Position numbers and translations under genes: made by a program. 40,831 bases of DNA from Actinomadura darangshiensis. Its GTDB lineage: Bacteria > Actinomycetota > Actinomycetes > Streptosporangiales > Streptosporangiaceae. Shown here in pieces: positions 8,622 to 16,329 of the stretch. Each line of letters opens with the position of its first letter. Position 1 is the first letter of the stretch. Below the pieces are notes generated by a model that made no database searches, was not told where the DNA came from, and saw only the letters and a program-made list of their open reading frames with translations. The stretch is from NCBI RefSeq assembly GCF_004349235.1, contig NZ_SMKY01000050.1, positions 1 through 40,831 of the forward strand. Direction: 5' to 3'.

Positions 8622-10133
8622 TCAGCTCACCTTCATCTGGTCGAGGAACAGGCTCTCCACCGCGTCGGGCGTCCACCGCAGCCGCGTGTTCGCGCCGTAG
8701 ATCGCGTACGTCTGGAACAGCCCGACGCCCGGCAGGTCGCGGGCGAGCACGTCGAACGCCTGCCGGTACAGCGCCTTGCGCCGCTCGGGGTCGGTGGTCT
8801 CCCGGCCCTGCTGGACGATCCGGTCGAAGTCGCGGCTGCTGTAGGAGCTCCAGATCTCGCCGGTGTGGAACAGCGGATACAGGACGCCGTCGGCGTCCAG
8901 GCACGAGCACGACCATCTGCCGAACCGGATGGAGCCCCAGTCCCGCGACGGGTCCTGGACCTTCTTCAGATAGGTGGCCTGGTCGCTGTTCCGGATCTCC
9001 ACGCGCAGGCCCACCGCGGACAGGTCGGCCTGGATGGCCTGCACGATCTGCGGGTCGAACGACGGCGAGGTGGCCATCACCAGCTTCGCCCCCGCGGCGT
9101 CCGCCTCGCGCAGCAGCTGCTTCGCGTGCGCCGGATCGTGCCGGTACCCGGGCCGGGACGTGTCGTAGCCGAAGGCCAGCGGGGTGACCAGCGAGTTGAT
9201 CGGCTTGGCGTAGCCGCGCTGCAGGTTAGCGATGAGCGCGCGGTAGTCGATCGCTTCACTGATGGCCCGGCGCACCCGCGGGTCGTTGGACGGGCCGCCC
9301 TTGATGGTGTTGAACGCGAGGTAGGCGACGCGTTCGGTGGGCGTCGACCGGATGGCGAGGTTCTTGTCGCGCCGGATCTGGTCGGCCGCGTCCGGGGTCA
9401 GGCCGGTGGCCAGGTCGGCGCGGCGCGACTGCAGGTCGGCGACCCGGCTCGCCACGTTGGGGACGGACCGGAAGACGGCGGTCCGGATCTGCGTGCGCGG
9501 GCCCCACCAGCGCGGGTTGGCGCGCAGCACCACCTCCGACCCCGAGGTCGCCTCCTGCAGCGTGTACGCGCCGGAGCCGACCGGCTTGACCGCGAACTGC
9601 TTGTCCCCGACCCGCCGCACATAGGCCTCGGGGACGACCGACAGCGTCGTGAGGTAGCTGAGCAGCGTGGGGGAGGGGACCTTGGTGCGCACCACCAGGT
9701 CGCCGCCCTCCGCGGTGGCCTTGGTGATGACGGAGAAGTTCGCGTACTGCTGGCTGCCGTAGTCCTTGTCGAGGATGCGGTTGATCGAGTACGCCGCGTC
9801 CCCGGCCGTCAGCGGGCTGCCGTCGCTGAACGTCACGCCGCGCCGCATGGTGAACCGCCACGTGGTCGGCTCGGTCTGCTTCCAGTCCGTGGCCAGCCAG
9901 GGGACGACCTTGTTCGTCTTCGGGTCGCGGCGCAGCAGCTGGTCGAAGATGTTGCGGTACACCGAGTAGGTGTCGGTGTCGTACTGCTTGCCCGGGTCGA
10001 GGGTGGACGGGTAGTTGGCGGTGTCGATCACGATCGTGCCGGGGCCGCGCTGCGCGGTCGCCGGCTGGATGCCGCACGCGGTGGCGCCCAGGCACAGCGC
10101 GGCGGCCACGAGCGCCAGGCTTCGTTGAATCAT
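8622..10133 (-). CDS. ABC transporter solute-binding lipoprotein (SBP_bac_5/DppA-OppA type)
   Basis: A 503-residue extracytoplasmic binding protein. The first 20 residues are a signal peptide ending ATAC, a loose lipobox that would anchor the mature protein to the membrane. Family blocks include DTANYPSTLDPGKQYDTDT near the start, the TTWRFTMRRGVTFSDGSPL segment and A.DYRALI. ATG 10133 was chosen because it gives the signal peptide; the frame upstream lacks protein-like composition and runs into the PLP-enzyme gene. It is the first gene of the transporter-enzyme operon, 88 bases after the PLP-enzyme stop, with an inverted repeat in that gap. SBP_bac_5 proteins bind peptides but also nickel, opines and other amides, so the ligand is open. 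Confidence 0.93.
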   Translation of the reverse strand: MIQRSLALVAAALCLGATACGIQPATAQRGPGTIVIDTANYPSTLDPGKQYDTDTYSVYRNIFDQLLRRDPKTNKVVPWLATDWKQTEPTTWRFTMRRGVTFSDGSPLTAGDAAYSINRILDKDYGSQQYANFSVITKATAEGGDLVVRTKVPSPTLLSYLTTLSVVPEAYVRRVGDKQFAVKPVGSGAYTLQEATSGSEVVLRANPRWWGPRTQIRTAVFRSVPNVASRVADLQSRRADLATGLTPDAADQIRRDKNLAIRSTPTERVAYLAFNTIKGGPSNDPRVRRAISEAIDYRALIANLQRGYAKPINSLVTPLAFGYDTSRPGYRHDPAHAKQLLREADAAGAKLVMATSPSFDPQIVQAIQADLSAVGLRVEIRNSDQATYLKKVQDPSRDWGSIRFGRWSCSCLDADGVLYPLFHTGEIWSSYSSRDFDRIVQQGRETTDPERRKALYRQAFDVLARDLPGVGLFQTYAIYGANTRLRWTPDAVESLFLDQMKVS

Positions 10134-10172
10134 GGTCACTCTCGTCCGTTCCACTCGATTGGACCGAGCCCA

Positions 10173-10197
10173 GCAGATCAGATCTAATCCGATCTGC
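10173..10197. promoter_or_regulatory. Inverted repeat, candidate operator before the binding-protein gene
   Basis: Perfect 7-bp arms GCAGATC and GATCTGC are separated by 11 bases. Inside lies TCAGATCTAA (10178-10187), which on the minus strand reads TTAGATCTGA. It is 45 bases upstream of the binding-protein ATG, in the only real gap in the operon. Its core matches the pattern TTRGATCYRA of the palindrome before the PLP gene, suggesting one regulator for both. The GntR protein of this operon is the obvious candidate; this is inference. Confidence 0.45.
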
Positions 10198-10221
10198 CAA
10201 GGGGTGCGCGGCAGAGTTTGC

Positions 10222-11439
10222 TCAGTCGGACGGGATGGGCTCCGTCCTGGCGAGCAGCGGCGCGTCGAGGTCGACCGTCTCCGGGTACTTGATCCCGGCG
10301 CCGGTGTTGAGCACCACGACCTCGTCCTCTTCGCCCAGCCAGTTCGACTCGCGCAGCTTGCCGAGCGCGGCGAAGCAGGCCGCCCCCTCGGGGCAGATGA
10401 ACGCGCCCTCCAGCCGCGCGAGCTCACGCTGAGCGTCCAGCAATTCCTCGTCGGTGACCGCCACCGCGGTGCCCTCGGTCGCGTAGACCGCGTCCAGGAC
10501 GAGGAAGTCGCCCAGCGCCTTGGGGACCGTGATGCCGAAGGCGACCGTCCGGGCGTCCGCCGGCGGCACGCTCTCGCGGGCACCCCGCTCGAACGCGTCC
10601 ACGATCGGGGCGCACCCCGTGGCCTGCACGGCGACCAGCCGCGGCAGCTTCGGGCCGAGCCAGCCCAGCTCCTGCATCTCCAGGATGGCCTTGTAGATCC
10701 CGATGATCCCGACGCCGCCGCCGGTCGGGTACAGGATCACGTCCGGGACGCGCCAGCCCAGCTGCTCGGCGATCTCGTAGCCCATGGTCTTCTTGCCCTC
10801 AAGGCGGTAGGGCTCCTTGAGGGTGGACACCTCCTGGTAGCCGTTCCGCTCCGGGACGGCGGCCGCGACGAGCTTGCCCGCGTCGCCGATCAGGCCGTCC
10901 ACCCGGTACAGGTCGGCGCCGCTGACCTGGCATTCCTTCATCGTGATCGGCGGCGCGTCCGCGGGCATCGCGATGAGGCCGGCCAGCCCGGCGCGGGCCG
11001 CGTACAGCGCCCAGGCCGCCCCCGCGTTGCCGTTGGTGGGCATGGCGATGCCGCGCACGCCCAGCTCCGCGGCGCGCGAAACGCCGACGGCGGCGCCGCG
11101 CGCCTTGAACGAGCCGGTCGGGATCAGGCCCTCGTCCTTCATCAGCAGGCGCGGCACTCCCGCGCGCCCGCCGTAGTTCCGCATCGGCAGCAGCGGCGTC
11201 ATGCCTTCGCCGAGGGTCACCACATGCTCCGGCGAGCGCACGGGCAGAACCTCGTGGTACCGCCAGAGGTCCGGCGGCCGCGCGGCGATGTCGCCGGGCG
11301 TCACCGCGCCCCGGACCCGCTCCAGGTCGTAGCGTGCCAGCAGGGGCGCACCTTCGGGCGACGTGCCCGACACCGCGTCGGCGTCGAACCGCGCCCCCGT
11401 CCGGGAGCACTCGAGATGGCTGAGGAACGAGAACGGCAT
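10222..11439 (-). CDS. Threonine-synthase-like PLP-dependent enzyme (fold type II)
   Basis: A 405-residue fold-type-II PLP enzyme of the threonine synthase family. The lysine that binds PLP is in PTGSFKARGA; a glycine-rich phosphate loop is in YPTGGGVGIIG; the asparagine motif NGNAGAAWALYAA matches. The N-terminal FLSHLECSRTGARFDADAV resembles the cysteine-containing N-terminal domain of archaeal/plant-like threonine synthases and cysteate synthase. The ATG at 11439 was chosen because GGAGG stands 6 bases before it; the upstream reading would cross a palindrome. Housekeeping threonine synthase normally sits with hom and thrB, which are absent here. Placement beside an uptake/hydrolysis operon suggests a beta-elimination or replacement enzyme acting on an amino acid released by that pathway. 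The exact reaction is not determined. Confidence 0.85.
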   Translation of the reverse strand: MPFSFLSHLECSRTGARFDADAVSGTSPEGAPLLARYDLERVRGAVTPGDIAARPPDLWRYHEVLPVRSPEHVVTLGEGMTPLLPMRNYGGRAGVPRLLMKDEGLIPTGSFKARGAAVGVSRAAELGVRGIAMPTNGNAGAAWALYAARAGLAGLIAMPADAPPITMKECQVSGADLYRVDGLIGDAGKLVAAAVPERNGYQEVSTLKEPYRLEGKKTMGYEIAEQLGWRVPDVILYPTGGGVGIIGIYKAILEMQELGWLGPKLPRLVAVQATGCAPIVDAFERGARESVPPADARTVAFGITVPKALGDFLVLDAVYATEGTAVAVTDEELLDAQRELARLEGAFICPEGAACFAALGKLRESNWLGEEDEVVVLNTGAGIKYPETVDLDAPLLARTEPIPSD

Positions 11440-11471
11440 GCGGCCTCCAGTTCGGGCTGACGAATGCCGCA

Positions 11472-11487
11472 ATTTTGGATCCAAAAT
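11472..11487. promoter_or_regulatory. 16-bp perfect palindrome, candidate GntR operator
   Basis: ATTTTGGATCCAAAAT is a perfect 16-bp palindrome 33-48 bases upstream of the PLP-enzyme start, where a repressor would block transcription. It is strikingly AT-rich against its surroundings. Its centre TTGGATCCAA fits TTRGATCYRA together with the site at 10178-10187. Short palindromes of this kind are typical for FCD-type GntR dimers. Binding is inferred, not shown. Confidence 0.6.
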
Positions 11488-11499
11488 CCCCCGACCGTC

Positions 11500-11980
11500 A
11501 ACCGCGCCTCCACTGGCCGGCGGCTGCCGAACGGGGCGCCCTGCTGCGCGCGGACACCTTCACCGGCCCCGCCGACTGGAGCCGCGTCCTCTCCCGCGAC
11601 CCGGCGACGGCTACGGCCCTGCTGGCGCCCCTCTGCGCCGGCGCAGCCCTGCCAGGCCTGCTGCTCAGCCCTTCCACGGCGCAGCCGCCCGGTGACGTCC
11701 TGCCGGCCACGGCGCTGGGCAACGCCCTCCGCGCGGGGGAAATGCGCGCAGGGGAATCCTACGGTCTCAGCACGTCGGCCTCTGGCGGCCATCGCTTACA
11801 AGGGGGCGGTCATCTCGGCGGAGAAGGAGCTCTTCCGGCGCATGTCCACGCTGCTGGAGGGTGGCATGGTCCGCCTGCCCCAGGGAAACTCCGCGGCATT
11901 CTCGCCTTCGGTAAGCGTCCGACCTCGTCCCCAACGATGCCAATGGCCATGGCGACGCCTTCATCGCCACCCGAGGGTGA
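11500..11980 (+). pseudogene. Cluster of degraded coding remnants
   Basis: No intact gene is convincing here, but three stretches have coding-like third-position GC in three different frames. From about 11500 to 11780 the plus strand reads AERGALLRADTFTGPADWSR and on through ATALLAPLCAGAALPGLLL. From about 11790 to 11900 another frame reads AIAYKGAVISAEKELFRRMS and TLLEGGMVRLPQG. From 11915 to the stop at 11978-11980 a third frame reads ASDLVPNDANGHGDAFIATR, which strongly resembles the SDLVPxDTNGxxDVFVRD repeat of TolB/PD40-type beta-propeller proteins. A stop codon lies directly before that last piece. I read the block as debris of one or more broken genes, ending at a terminator shared with the kinase gene. 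Only the PD40-like tail has a recognisable family. Confidence 0.4.
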
Positions 11981-12001
11981 GGCCTGAGAGCGACTGACGA
12001 A

Positions 12002-12034
12002 GGCGGCCCGCACGCACACGATGTGCGGGCCGCC
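12002..12034 (-). terminator. Strong GC hairpin, likely terminator of the kinase gene
   Basis: Perfect 12-bp arms GGCGGCCCGCAC and GTGCGGGCCGCC enclose a 9-base loop, 20 bases downstream of the kinase stop codon. There is no T-tract, which is common for actinobacterial terminators. It may act in both directions, also ending the PD40-like remnant. Confidence 0.75.
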
Positions 12035-12053
12035 GGCGCCCGTGACCGTTCGC

Positions 12054-13592
12054 TCAGCGGCGGGAGAACTCGGCTCTGAGCCTGCTCGACCAGATGAACG
12101 CCTGGGTGCCGAGCCAGATCAGGCCCAGGAGCATGAGCGGGGCGATGAGGGGGCCGTTGTGGTCCGAGTCCAGGTCCAGGCCCGACCCTGCCAGCTCGTA
12201 GACGGGCACGACCCAGACCAGGGCCACCAGGCCTTCGACGAGGACGGCCATGGCGAGCAGGGCATGGCGGGCGGACGGGACCGCCACCCGGCCGGCGAGC
12301 GACGGGTTCGCCGCGGTGAAAGCGAACATCAACGCGAGCGCGCCCAGCACCCAGGAGATCTCGAATCCGACGTTGGGCTCGATGACCGGGATGCCGCCGG
12401 ACCGGTGGTGCGCGTACACGCTGAGGGTTTCCAAGTGGAGGCCGCCGAGGATCGCGAACACGAGGATGAGGACGAGCGCCGGCCTGTGCGGCAGGAACCA
12501 CAGCCCGCACATGACGATGAACGCCACGACCGCGGGCAGCAGCAGAATGATCGATTCTTCCGAGAGCAGCTCGATGGGAGGTGTCGTCTTGGTGTCCTTC
12601 CACGGCCCGGCCAGAAAGGCGACGACGGCGAGCGCGGCCCACAGGAGGGCGGCCCTGACCAGGGCCGTTCGGTGGCGCCGGAGCGGGATGTCGCTGGTGG
12701 GCGGATGAAGGAGCGCGGTGCGGGGCGGCCGGTGGGGGACGGGCGGCCCGACATCGGCCGCGGTCTCGGCGGTGGGATGCAGGACGGCGTTGAGCAGGTC
12801 GCGGACCTGGGCGGGGGAGAGCCGCTCGTCCGGGTCCTTGCGCAGCAGGCCGTTCAGGGCCTCCGCCAGCGGGCCGCCGCACCGGGGCGCGGGCGGCCGC
12901 CGGGTGGCGATCGCGACGAAGACGGCTCCATGGCTGGGCCCGTCGAACGGGCGGCGGCCCTCGACCGCCGCGTACAGGCTGGCGGCCAGTGACCACAGGT
13001 CCGAAGCCGGGGTGACGGACTTGCCCTCCACCTGTTCGGGCGACATGTAGGCGGGCGTGCCCAGCACCATGCCCGAACGGGTGATGGTGACGTCGCCCTC
13101 CAGTGCGGCGATGCCGAAGTCGGTGAGCAGGACCCGGTCGCCTTCGAGGAGCACGTTCGCGGGCTTGACGTCGCGGTGGACGATGCCCTGCGCGTGGGCG
13201 GCCGACAGGGCGTCCAGCATCGCGAGCCCGATCGCGGCGACCTGGCTCGGGGGAAGCGTCTTCCGCTCGGCCAGCAGCTGGTCGAGGGAACGGCCGCGGA
13301 CCAGCTCCATGACGATCCAGGGACGGCCGTCGTCGCCCATCACCCGGTCGTAGATGGTGACGATGCCGGTGTGCCGCAGGCGGGCGGCCGCGCGGGCTTC
13401 GCGTTCCATCCGGGCGTACCAGACGCGCCGCTCCTGGTCGGCGACCTGTGCGGGCACCCGGAGCTCCTTGACGGCGACCTCGCGGTCGAGGTCGATGTCA
13501 TGGGCCCGCCACACCGCGCCCATGCCGCCCTGGCCGATCAGGCCGAGATTCCGGTACCGGCCCGCCAGTACCCCGTCACCGTCCCAGCCCAT
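12054..13592 (-). CDS. Membrane Ser/Thr protein kinase (PknB-like catalytic domain, polytopic C-terminus)
   Basis: A 512-residue kinase. The Hanks-type catalytic domain spans about residues 12-275, with glycine loop IGQGGMGAVW (19-28), Lys42 in VAVKEL, HRDVKPAN (139-146), DFG (158-160) and GTPAYMSPEQ. Instead of one membrane helix and an external PASTA or sensor domain, the C-terminus (about 310-501) has roughly six hydrophobic helices joined by short loops, ending in SSRLRAEFSRR. The input may therefore be sensed within the membrane. It stands alone, with a terminator after it and 91 bases before the next gene on the same strand. Targets unknown. Confidence 0.95.
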   Translation of the reverse strand: MGWDGDGVLAGRYRNLGLIGQGGMGAVWRAHDIDLDREVAVKELRVPAQVADQERRVWYARMEREARAAARLRHTGIVTIYDRVMGDDGRPWIVMELVRGRSLDQLLAERKTLPPSQVAAIGLAMLDALSAAHAQGIVHRDVKPANVLLEGDRVLLTDFGIAALEGDVTITRSGMVLGTPAYMSPEQVEGKSVTPASDLWSLAASLYAAVEGRRPFDGPSHGAVFVAIATRRPPAPRCGGPLAEALNGLLRKDPDERLSPAQVRDLLNAVLHPTAETAADVGPPVPHRPPRTALLHPPTSDIPLRRHRTALVRAALLWAALAVVAFLAGPWKDTKTTPPIELLSEESIILLLPAVVAFIVMCGLWFLPHRPALVLILVFAILGGLHLETLSVYAHHRSGGIPVIEPNVGFEISWVLGALALMFAFTAANPSLAGRVAVPSARHALLAMAVLVEGLVALVWVVPVYELAGSGLDLDSDHNGPLIAPLMLLGLIWLGTQAFIWSSRLRAEFSRR

Positions 13593-13683
13593 GATCGAAA
13601 TCTATCGGTGCCGACCCTCCGGAAGAAGGGGATCCGGACAACTGGCAGACATCCATGTCTGTTTGGTCGCCCGGTGCCGCAGG

Positions 13684-14160
13684 TCAGGTTGCCGGGGCCC
13701 AGCGGTCTGCCATCAGCCTGAAGCTGGGCACGTCATCGAGCGACACCGAGTACTCGTAGGTCCTTTCGTAGCCGATGCTGCTGATTCGCCACTTGCCGTC
13801 CGTACAGCGCCGGTACGCCTCCTCGTAGAAGGCCGATCCACGGATCATCACCCGGAACTCCTTGGCGATGACGGTGTCCTCCAGGCACCAGATGCCCTCG
13901 GCCTCGTCGCCGTCGACTCGGATCTCGGGCTGGCCCGCGAAATGCACGGTGATGATCTCGGGCCCGAGGTTGGTGCGCATGTAGTCGACGATGGCATCAC
14001 GGCCGTCCAGGCGCAGTGGCTCGCCGACCGCACGGGTCCCGTAGGCGCCCACGGCGTCCTCGGTGAGGGTGTCGGCGAACTCGTCCCAGTCCTTCAGGTC
14101 CAGGCAGCGCAGGTAGCGGTACTTGGCCTGACGGATCTCTTCCAGGGCGTCCAGGTCCAT
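13684..14160 (-). CDS. SnoaL-like (NTF2-fold) protein
   Basis: A 158-residue NTF2-fold protein of the SnoaL-like type: LDALEEIRQAKYRYLRCLD helix, DWDEFADTLTEDAV, the DGRDAIVDYMR helix, then strands with ITVHFAGQPEIRVDGDEAEG and the cone-forming YRRCTDGKWRISSIGYERTY. Members include polyketide cyclases, ketosteroid isomerase-like enzymes and dehydratases; many lie in steroid or polyketide gene sets, so no reaction can be assigned. ATG 14160 was chosen because the residues before it are atypical and the earlier start would sit on an operator-like palindrome 36 bases upstream. That palindrome resembles the KstR (cholesterol regulon) site, which would fit a steroid-related role. Confidence 0.85.
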   Translation of the reverse strand: MDLDALEEIRQAKYRYLRCLDLKDWDEFADTLTEDAVGAYGTRAVGEPLRLDGRDAIVDYMRTNLGPEIITVHFAGQPEIRVDGDEAEGIWCLEDTVIAKEFRVMIRGSAFYEEAYRRCTDGKWRISSIGYERTYEYSVSLDDVPSFRLMADRWAPAT

Positions 14161-14195
14161 GCGACGTAGCTTGCTCGCCGCCGCCCCCAATGACA

Positions 14196-14207
14196 AGAAC
14201 GTGTTCT
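14196..14207. promoter_or_regulatory. KstR-like palindrome before the SnoaL-like gene
   Basis: AGAACGTGTTCT has 5-bp arms AGAAC and GTTCT around GT, lying 36-47 bases upstream of the ATG. The KstR regulator of cholesterol catabolism in Mycobacterium/Rhodococcus binds TNNAACNNGTTNNA, with TAGAAC and GTTCTA as the preferred arms. Here every position of that consensus except the first base is met. No KstR gene or other steroid gene is in the window, so this is a motif-based inference. Confidence 0.5.
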
Positions 14208-14237
14208 AATTTCTCTGGCGAGAGGCCGGGGGTCTGC

Positions 14238-14489
14238 TCAGGCGAAGGGCGGTGGACCGCTTCCGACCAGCGTGATGACGTCGGACCAGACCGCCGAATC
14301 ACCGAGCGTGACCTGCGCCTCGCGCCCGTCCGGAAGTCGCAGCGTCCGGTCGTGGGGGCCGTCGGCATCGAAGTCGCCGACGGTCACGGTCCCGGACCAC
14401 TCCCGCTGCTTGGCGCGCAGATCGACGTAGACCTCGGCTTCGGCTCCGCCGCTGCTGATCAGGGTGGCGGGTCCCCGGTAGCGGCTCAC
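14238..14489 (-). CDS. Small protein of unknown function with GSGPPPF-type C-terminus
   Basis: An 83-residue protein from GTG 14489. It reads as alternating beta-strand segments (GPATLISSGGAEAEVYVDLR, REWSGTVTVGDFD, TLRLPDGREAQVTLGD) and ends VGSGPPPF. I recall small uncharacterised actinobacterial proteins with this layout (GPA.L..GG.E..V...LR; LPDGREG; GSGPPPF), so I believe it is a real gene, but I know no function. It lies between the SnoaL-like gene and the carboxyethylornithine-synthase-like gene on the same strand, with short gaps on both sides. Codon use is normal for the region. Confidence 0.7.
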   Translation of the reverse strand: MSRYRGPATLISSGGAEAEVYVDLRAKQREWSGTVTVGDFDADGPHDRTLRLPDGREAQVTLGDSAVWSDVITLVGSGPPPFA

Positions 14490-14577
14490 GCCTGGGCCTT
14501 CTCAGCAGTGCCGGCATGGAGTGTGCTCATGAAGACGCACCATAGCGTCCAGGTCGGACGGCGCAGCCGGGCGCTGG

Positions 14578-15798
14578 TCACCGCAGATCGCGGGGGACGG
14601 CCGTCGTCGTGTGCGGATGCTCGGGGGAGCGGTGCTGGAACGACAGGACGGCGGGGTTCTGGACGACGCCGTCGCGGATCTCGACGGCCCGCCGGACCGT
14701 GTTGTCGGTGTCCCAGGCGGCGGGGCCCGTGAGGACCGTCGACAGGTGCGGTATCAGGGCTTGGCCGATCTCCCAGGTCGCGGAGTCCCACAGGTAGGAG
14801 GGGCTGTGGTCGACACCGTAGTGGTGGATGTTGTGGCCGACGGTGAACATGGGGTGGGTGAACGTGGTCGGACGCGCCCATTCGAAGCCCATTCCAGCGT
14901 CGCATGAGACGTCGACGATGAGGGTGCCGGGGGAGAAGCGCCGCAGGTCGTCGTTCGTGGCGAACATCAGCGGTGCGGCGGTGTCCTGCAGGACGCAGTT
15001 GACGACGATGTCGTGCCGGGCGAGGAAGGCGGCCGTCGTGATCGGGCCGTCATCGGTGAGGACGCGGGTCTGAGCGGGGGCCCCGGGGTCACGTTCGAAG
15101 TGGACGATCTGTGCCGAGTGGATGGGCGAGCCAACGGCGCTGACGCCCCGGTGGGTCAGGACGTGGACGTCGTGGATCCCATGGGCGTTGAGGGCGGTGA
15201 CCGCTCCGCGTGCGGTGGCCCCGAAGCTGATGACGGCGGCGCTGCGCCGCCGCCCGTAGGCGCCGGTGGATCCGGTGAGGGCGAGCGCGTGCAGGACGGA
15301 GCAGTAGCCGGCGAGCTCGTTGTTCTTGTGGAAGACGTGCAGGTTGAACCCGCCGTCCGCAGCCCAGTGGTTCATCGCCTCGAACGCGATCAGTGTGAGC
15401 CGCCCGTCGATGGCGGCCTGGGTGAGTTCCCGGTCCTGGACGCAGTGGGGCCAGCCCCACAGGATCTGGCCGGGGTGCAGCTCCTTGAGGTCGTGGGGCT
15501 GCGGCTTGAGCAGCAGGACGACATCGCAGCGGGCGATGAGCCGGTCGCGGGGGAGCAGCCCGGCGACCTGGGGGGCGAGTTCCTCGTCCGGGATGCCGAA
15601 GCGTTCGCCGTAGCCCTGTTCGAGGTAGATGCGCGACCGCAGGCCAGGGGCGATCCGCTGGAGGTGCAGCGGATGTATCGGCTGCCGCTGCTCGTTCTCC
15701 TTGGCCGTATGCGCCAGGACGCCGAGGGTCAGGCGGGGCTCGGGGTTCGGTTGCGCGGCGGTGGCGCCGGAACGATGAGGTTCATTAAAGACCGACAA
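14578..15798 (-). CDS. N5-(carboxyethyl)ornithine synthase-like / alanine dehydrogenase-family NAD(P)-dependent enzyme
   Basis: A 406-residue protein of the alanine dehydrogenase/PNT superfamily. The N-terminus LTLGVLAHTAKENEQRQPIH and the following YLEQGYGERFGI fit the substrate domain. WGWPHCVQDRELTQAAIDG and FEAMNHW are typical of proteins annotated as N5-(carboxyethyl)ornithine synthase, which reductively joins pyruvate to the ornithine side chain. The cofactor domain is around AAVISFGATARGAVTALNA, a glycine-rich Rossmann turn with an ATARGA variant. TTG 15798 is used as start because AGGGG precedes it at suitable distance and no ATG/GTG fits nearby. It appears to be a single-gene unit divergent from a small plus-strand ORF. 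A saccharopine- or opine-type reaction cannot be excluded. Confidence 0.8.
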   Translation of the reverse strand: MSVFNEPHRSGATAAQPNPEPRLTLGVLAHTAKENEQRQPIHPLHLQRIAPGLRSRIYLEQGYGERFGIPDEELAPQVAGLLPRDRLIARCDVVLLLKPQPHDLKELHPGQILWGWPHCVQDRELTQAAIDGRLTLIAFEAMNHWAADGGFNLHVFHKNNELAGYCSVLHALALTGSTGAYGRRRSAAVISFGATARGAVTALNAHGIHDVHVLTHRGVSAVGSPIHSAQIVHFERDPGAPAQTRVLTDDGPITTAAFLARHDIVVNCVLQDTAAPLMFATNDDLRRFSPGTLIVDVSCDAGMGFEWARPTTFTHPMFTVGHNIHHYGVDHSPSYLWDSATWEIGQALIPHLSTVLTGPAAWDTDNTVRRAVEIRDGVVQNPAVLSFQHRSPEHPHTTTAVPRDLR

Positions 15799-15975
15799 GA
15801 TGTCCCCTCTCGGGGGGAGATGCCGGTGGGGCGGGTCAGCCTCGGGGCTGGATATCGCAGTTCCCCGGCTTATACGACCCTACTCTGGAGATGTCCTCCA
15901 AAAGCCTCTGGGGACAGCCGGACGTCGGACCACCTGGAGCACGGGCTCGCGGTACGTGGTTCCGTACGGAGGAGG

Positions 15976-16236
15976 ATGATGGACCCGCGGCGCATCGCCC
16001 TCAACCGGCGGCACAGCCAGGAGATGGGTTCGCTGTTCGCGAGATTCCTGGACGCTCGTCCAGATGTCGAGTCCGAAGTTCACGGGGCCCGGATGACCGA
16101 CGAGCAGGAGGCCGCGTGGACGCGGTTCAGTGCCGGACTCCTTCGTCGTCATCAGTCCGAGCGCTCGGCTCTCGCGGATGTACTCGAAGCCGAACGGCGC
16201 CTACGCGAGGTCCGCGACCCCGTTCACGGTCAATGA
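15976..16236 (+). CDS. Small hypothetical protein
   Basis: An 86-residue reading frame from ATG 15976 (a second ATG follows at 15979), preceded by GGAGGAGG. It is predicted helical and charged (RRIALNRRHSQEMGSLFARF; MTDEQEAAWTRFSAGLLRRH; SALADVLEAERRLREVRD). Third-position GC is fairly high but weaker than in the neighbours. No family is recognised. It is divergent from the carboxyethylornithine-synthase-like gene with 177 bases between them. A real small gene is more likely than not. Confidence 0.5.
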   Translation: MMDPRRIALNRRHSQEMGSLFARFLDARPDVESEVHGARMTDEQEAAWTRFSAGLLRRHQSERSALADVLEAERRLREVRDPVHGQ

Positions 16237-16298
16237 CGCGGCGGCGCAGCAGGTCTGGGTGGTCCATCGGGCTGGGCGCCGCCGGATCGGCCGGGGGG

Positions 16299-16327
16299 TT
16301 GACGGTGCCGATGGGGCCTTTTACGCT
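16299..16327 (+). promoter_or_regulatory. Sigma-70-type promoter of the Tat-exported enzyme gene
   Basis: TTGACG (16299-16304), a 17-base spacer and TACGCT (16322-16327) match a vegetative -35/-10 pair with ideal spacing. The expected start of transcription, about 16333-16335, falls inside the operator that follows. The leader to the ATG at 16447 is about 110 bases and holds no gene. Confidence 0.6.
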
Positions 16328-16329
16328 CC

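Noticed and set aside
15880..16152. Minus-strand frame opposite the 86-residue small protein
   Set aside because: Lower coding character than the plus strand and overlaps the promoter region of the carboxyethylornithine-synthase-like gene.
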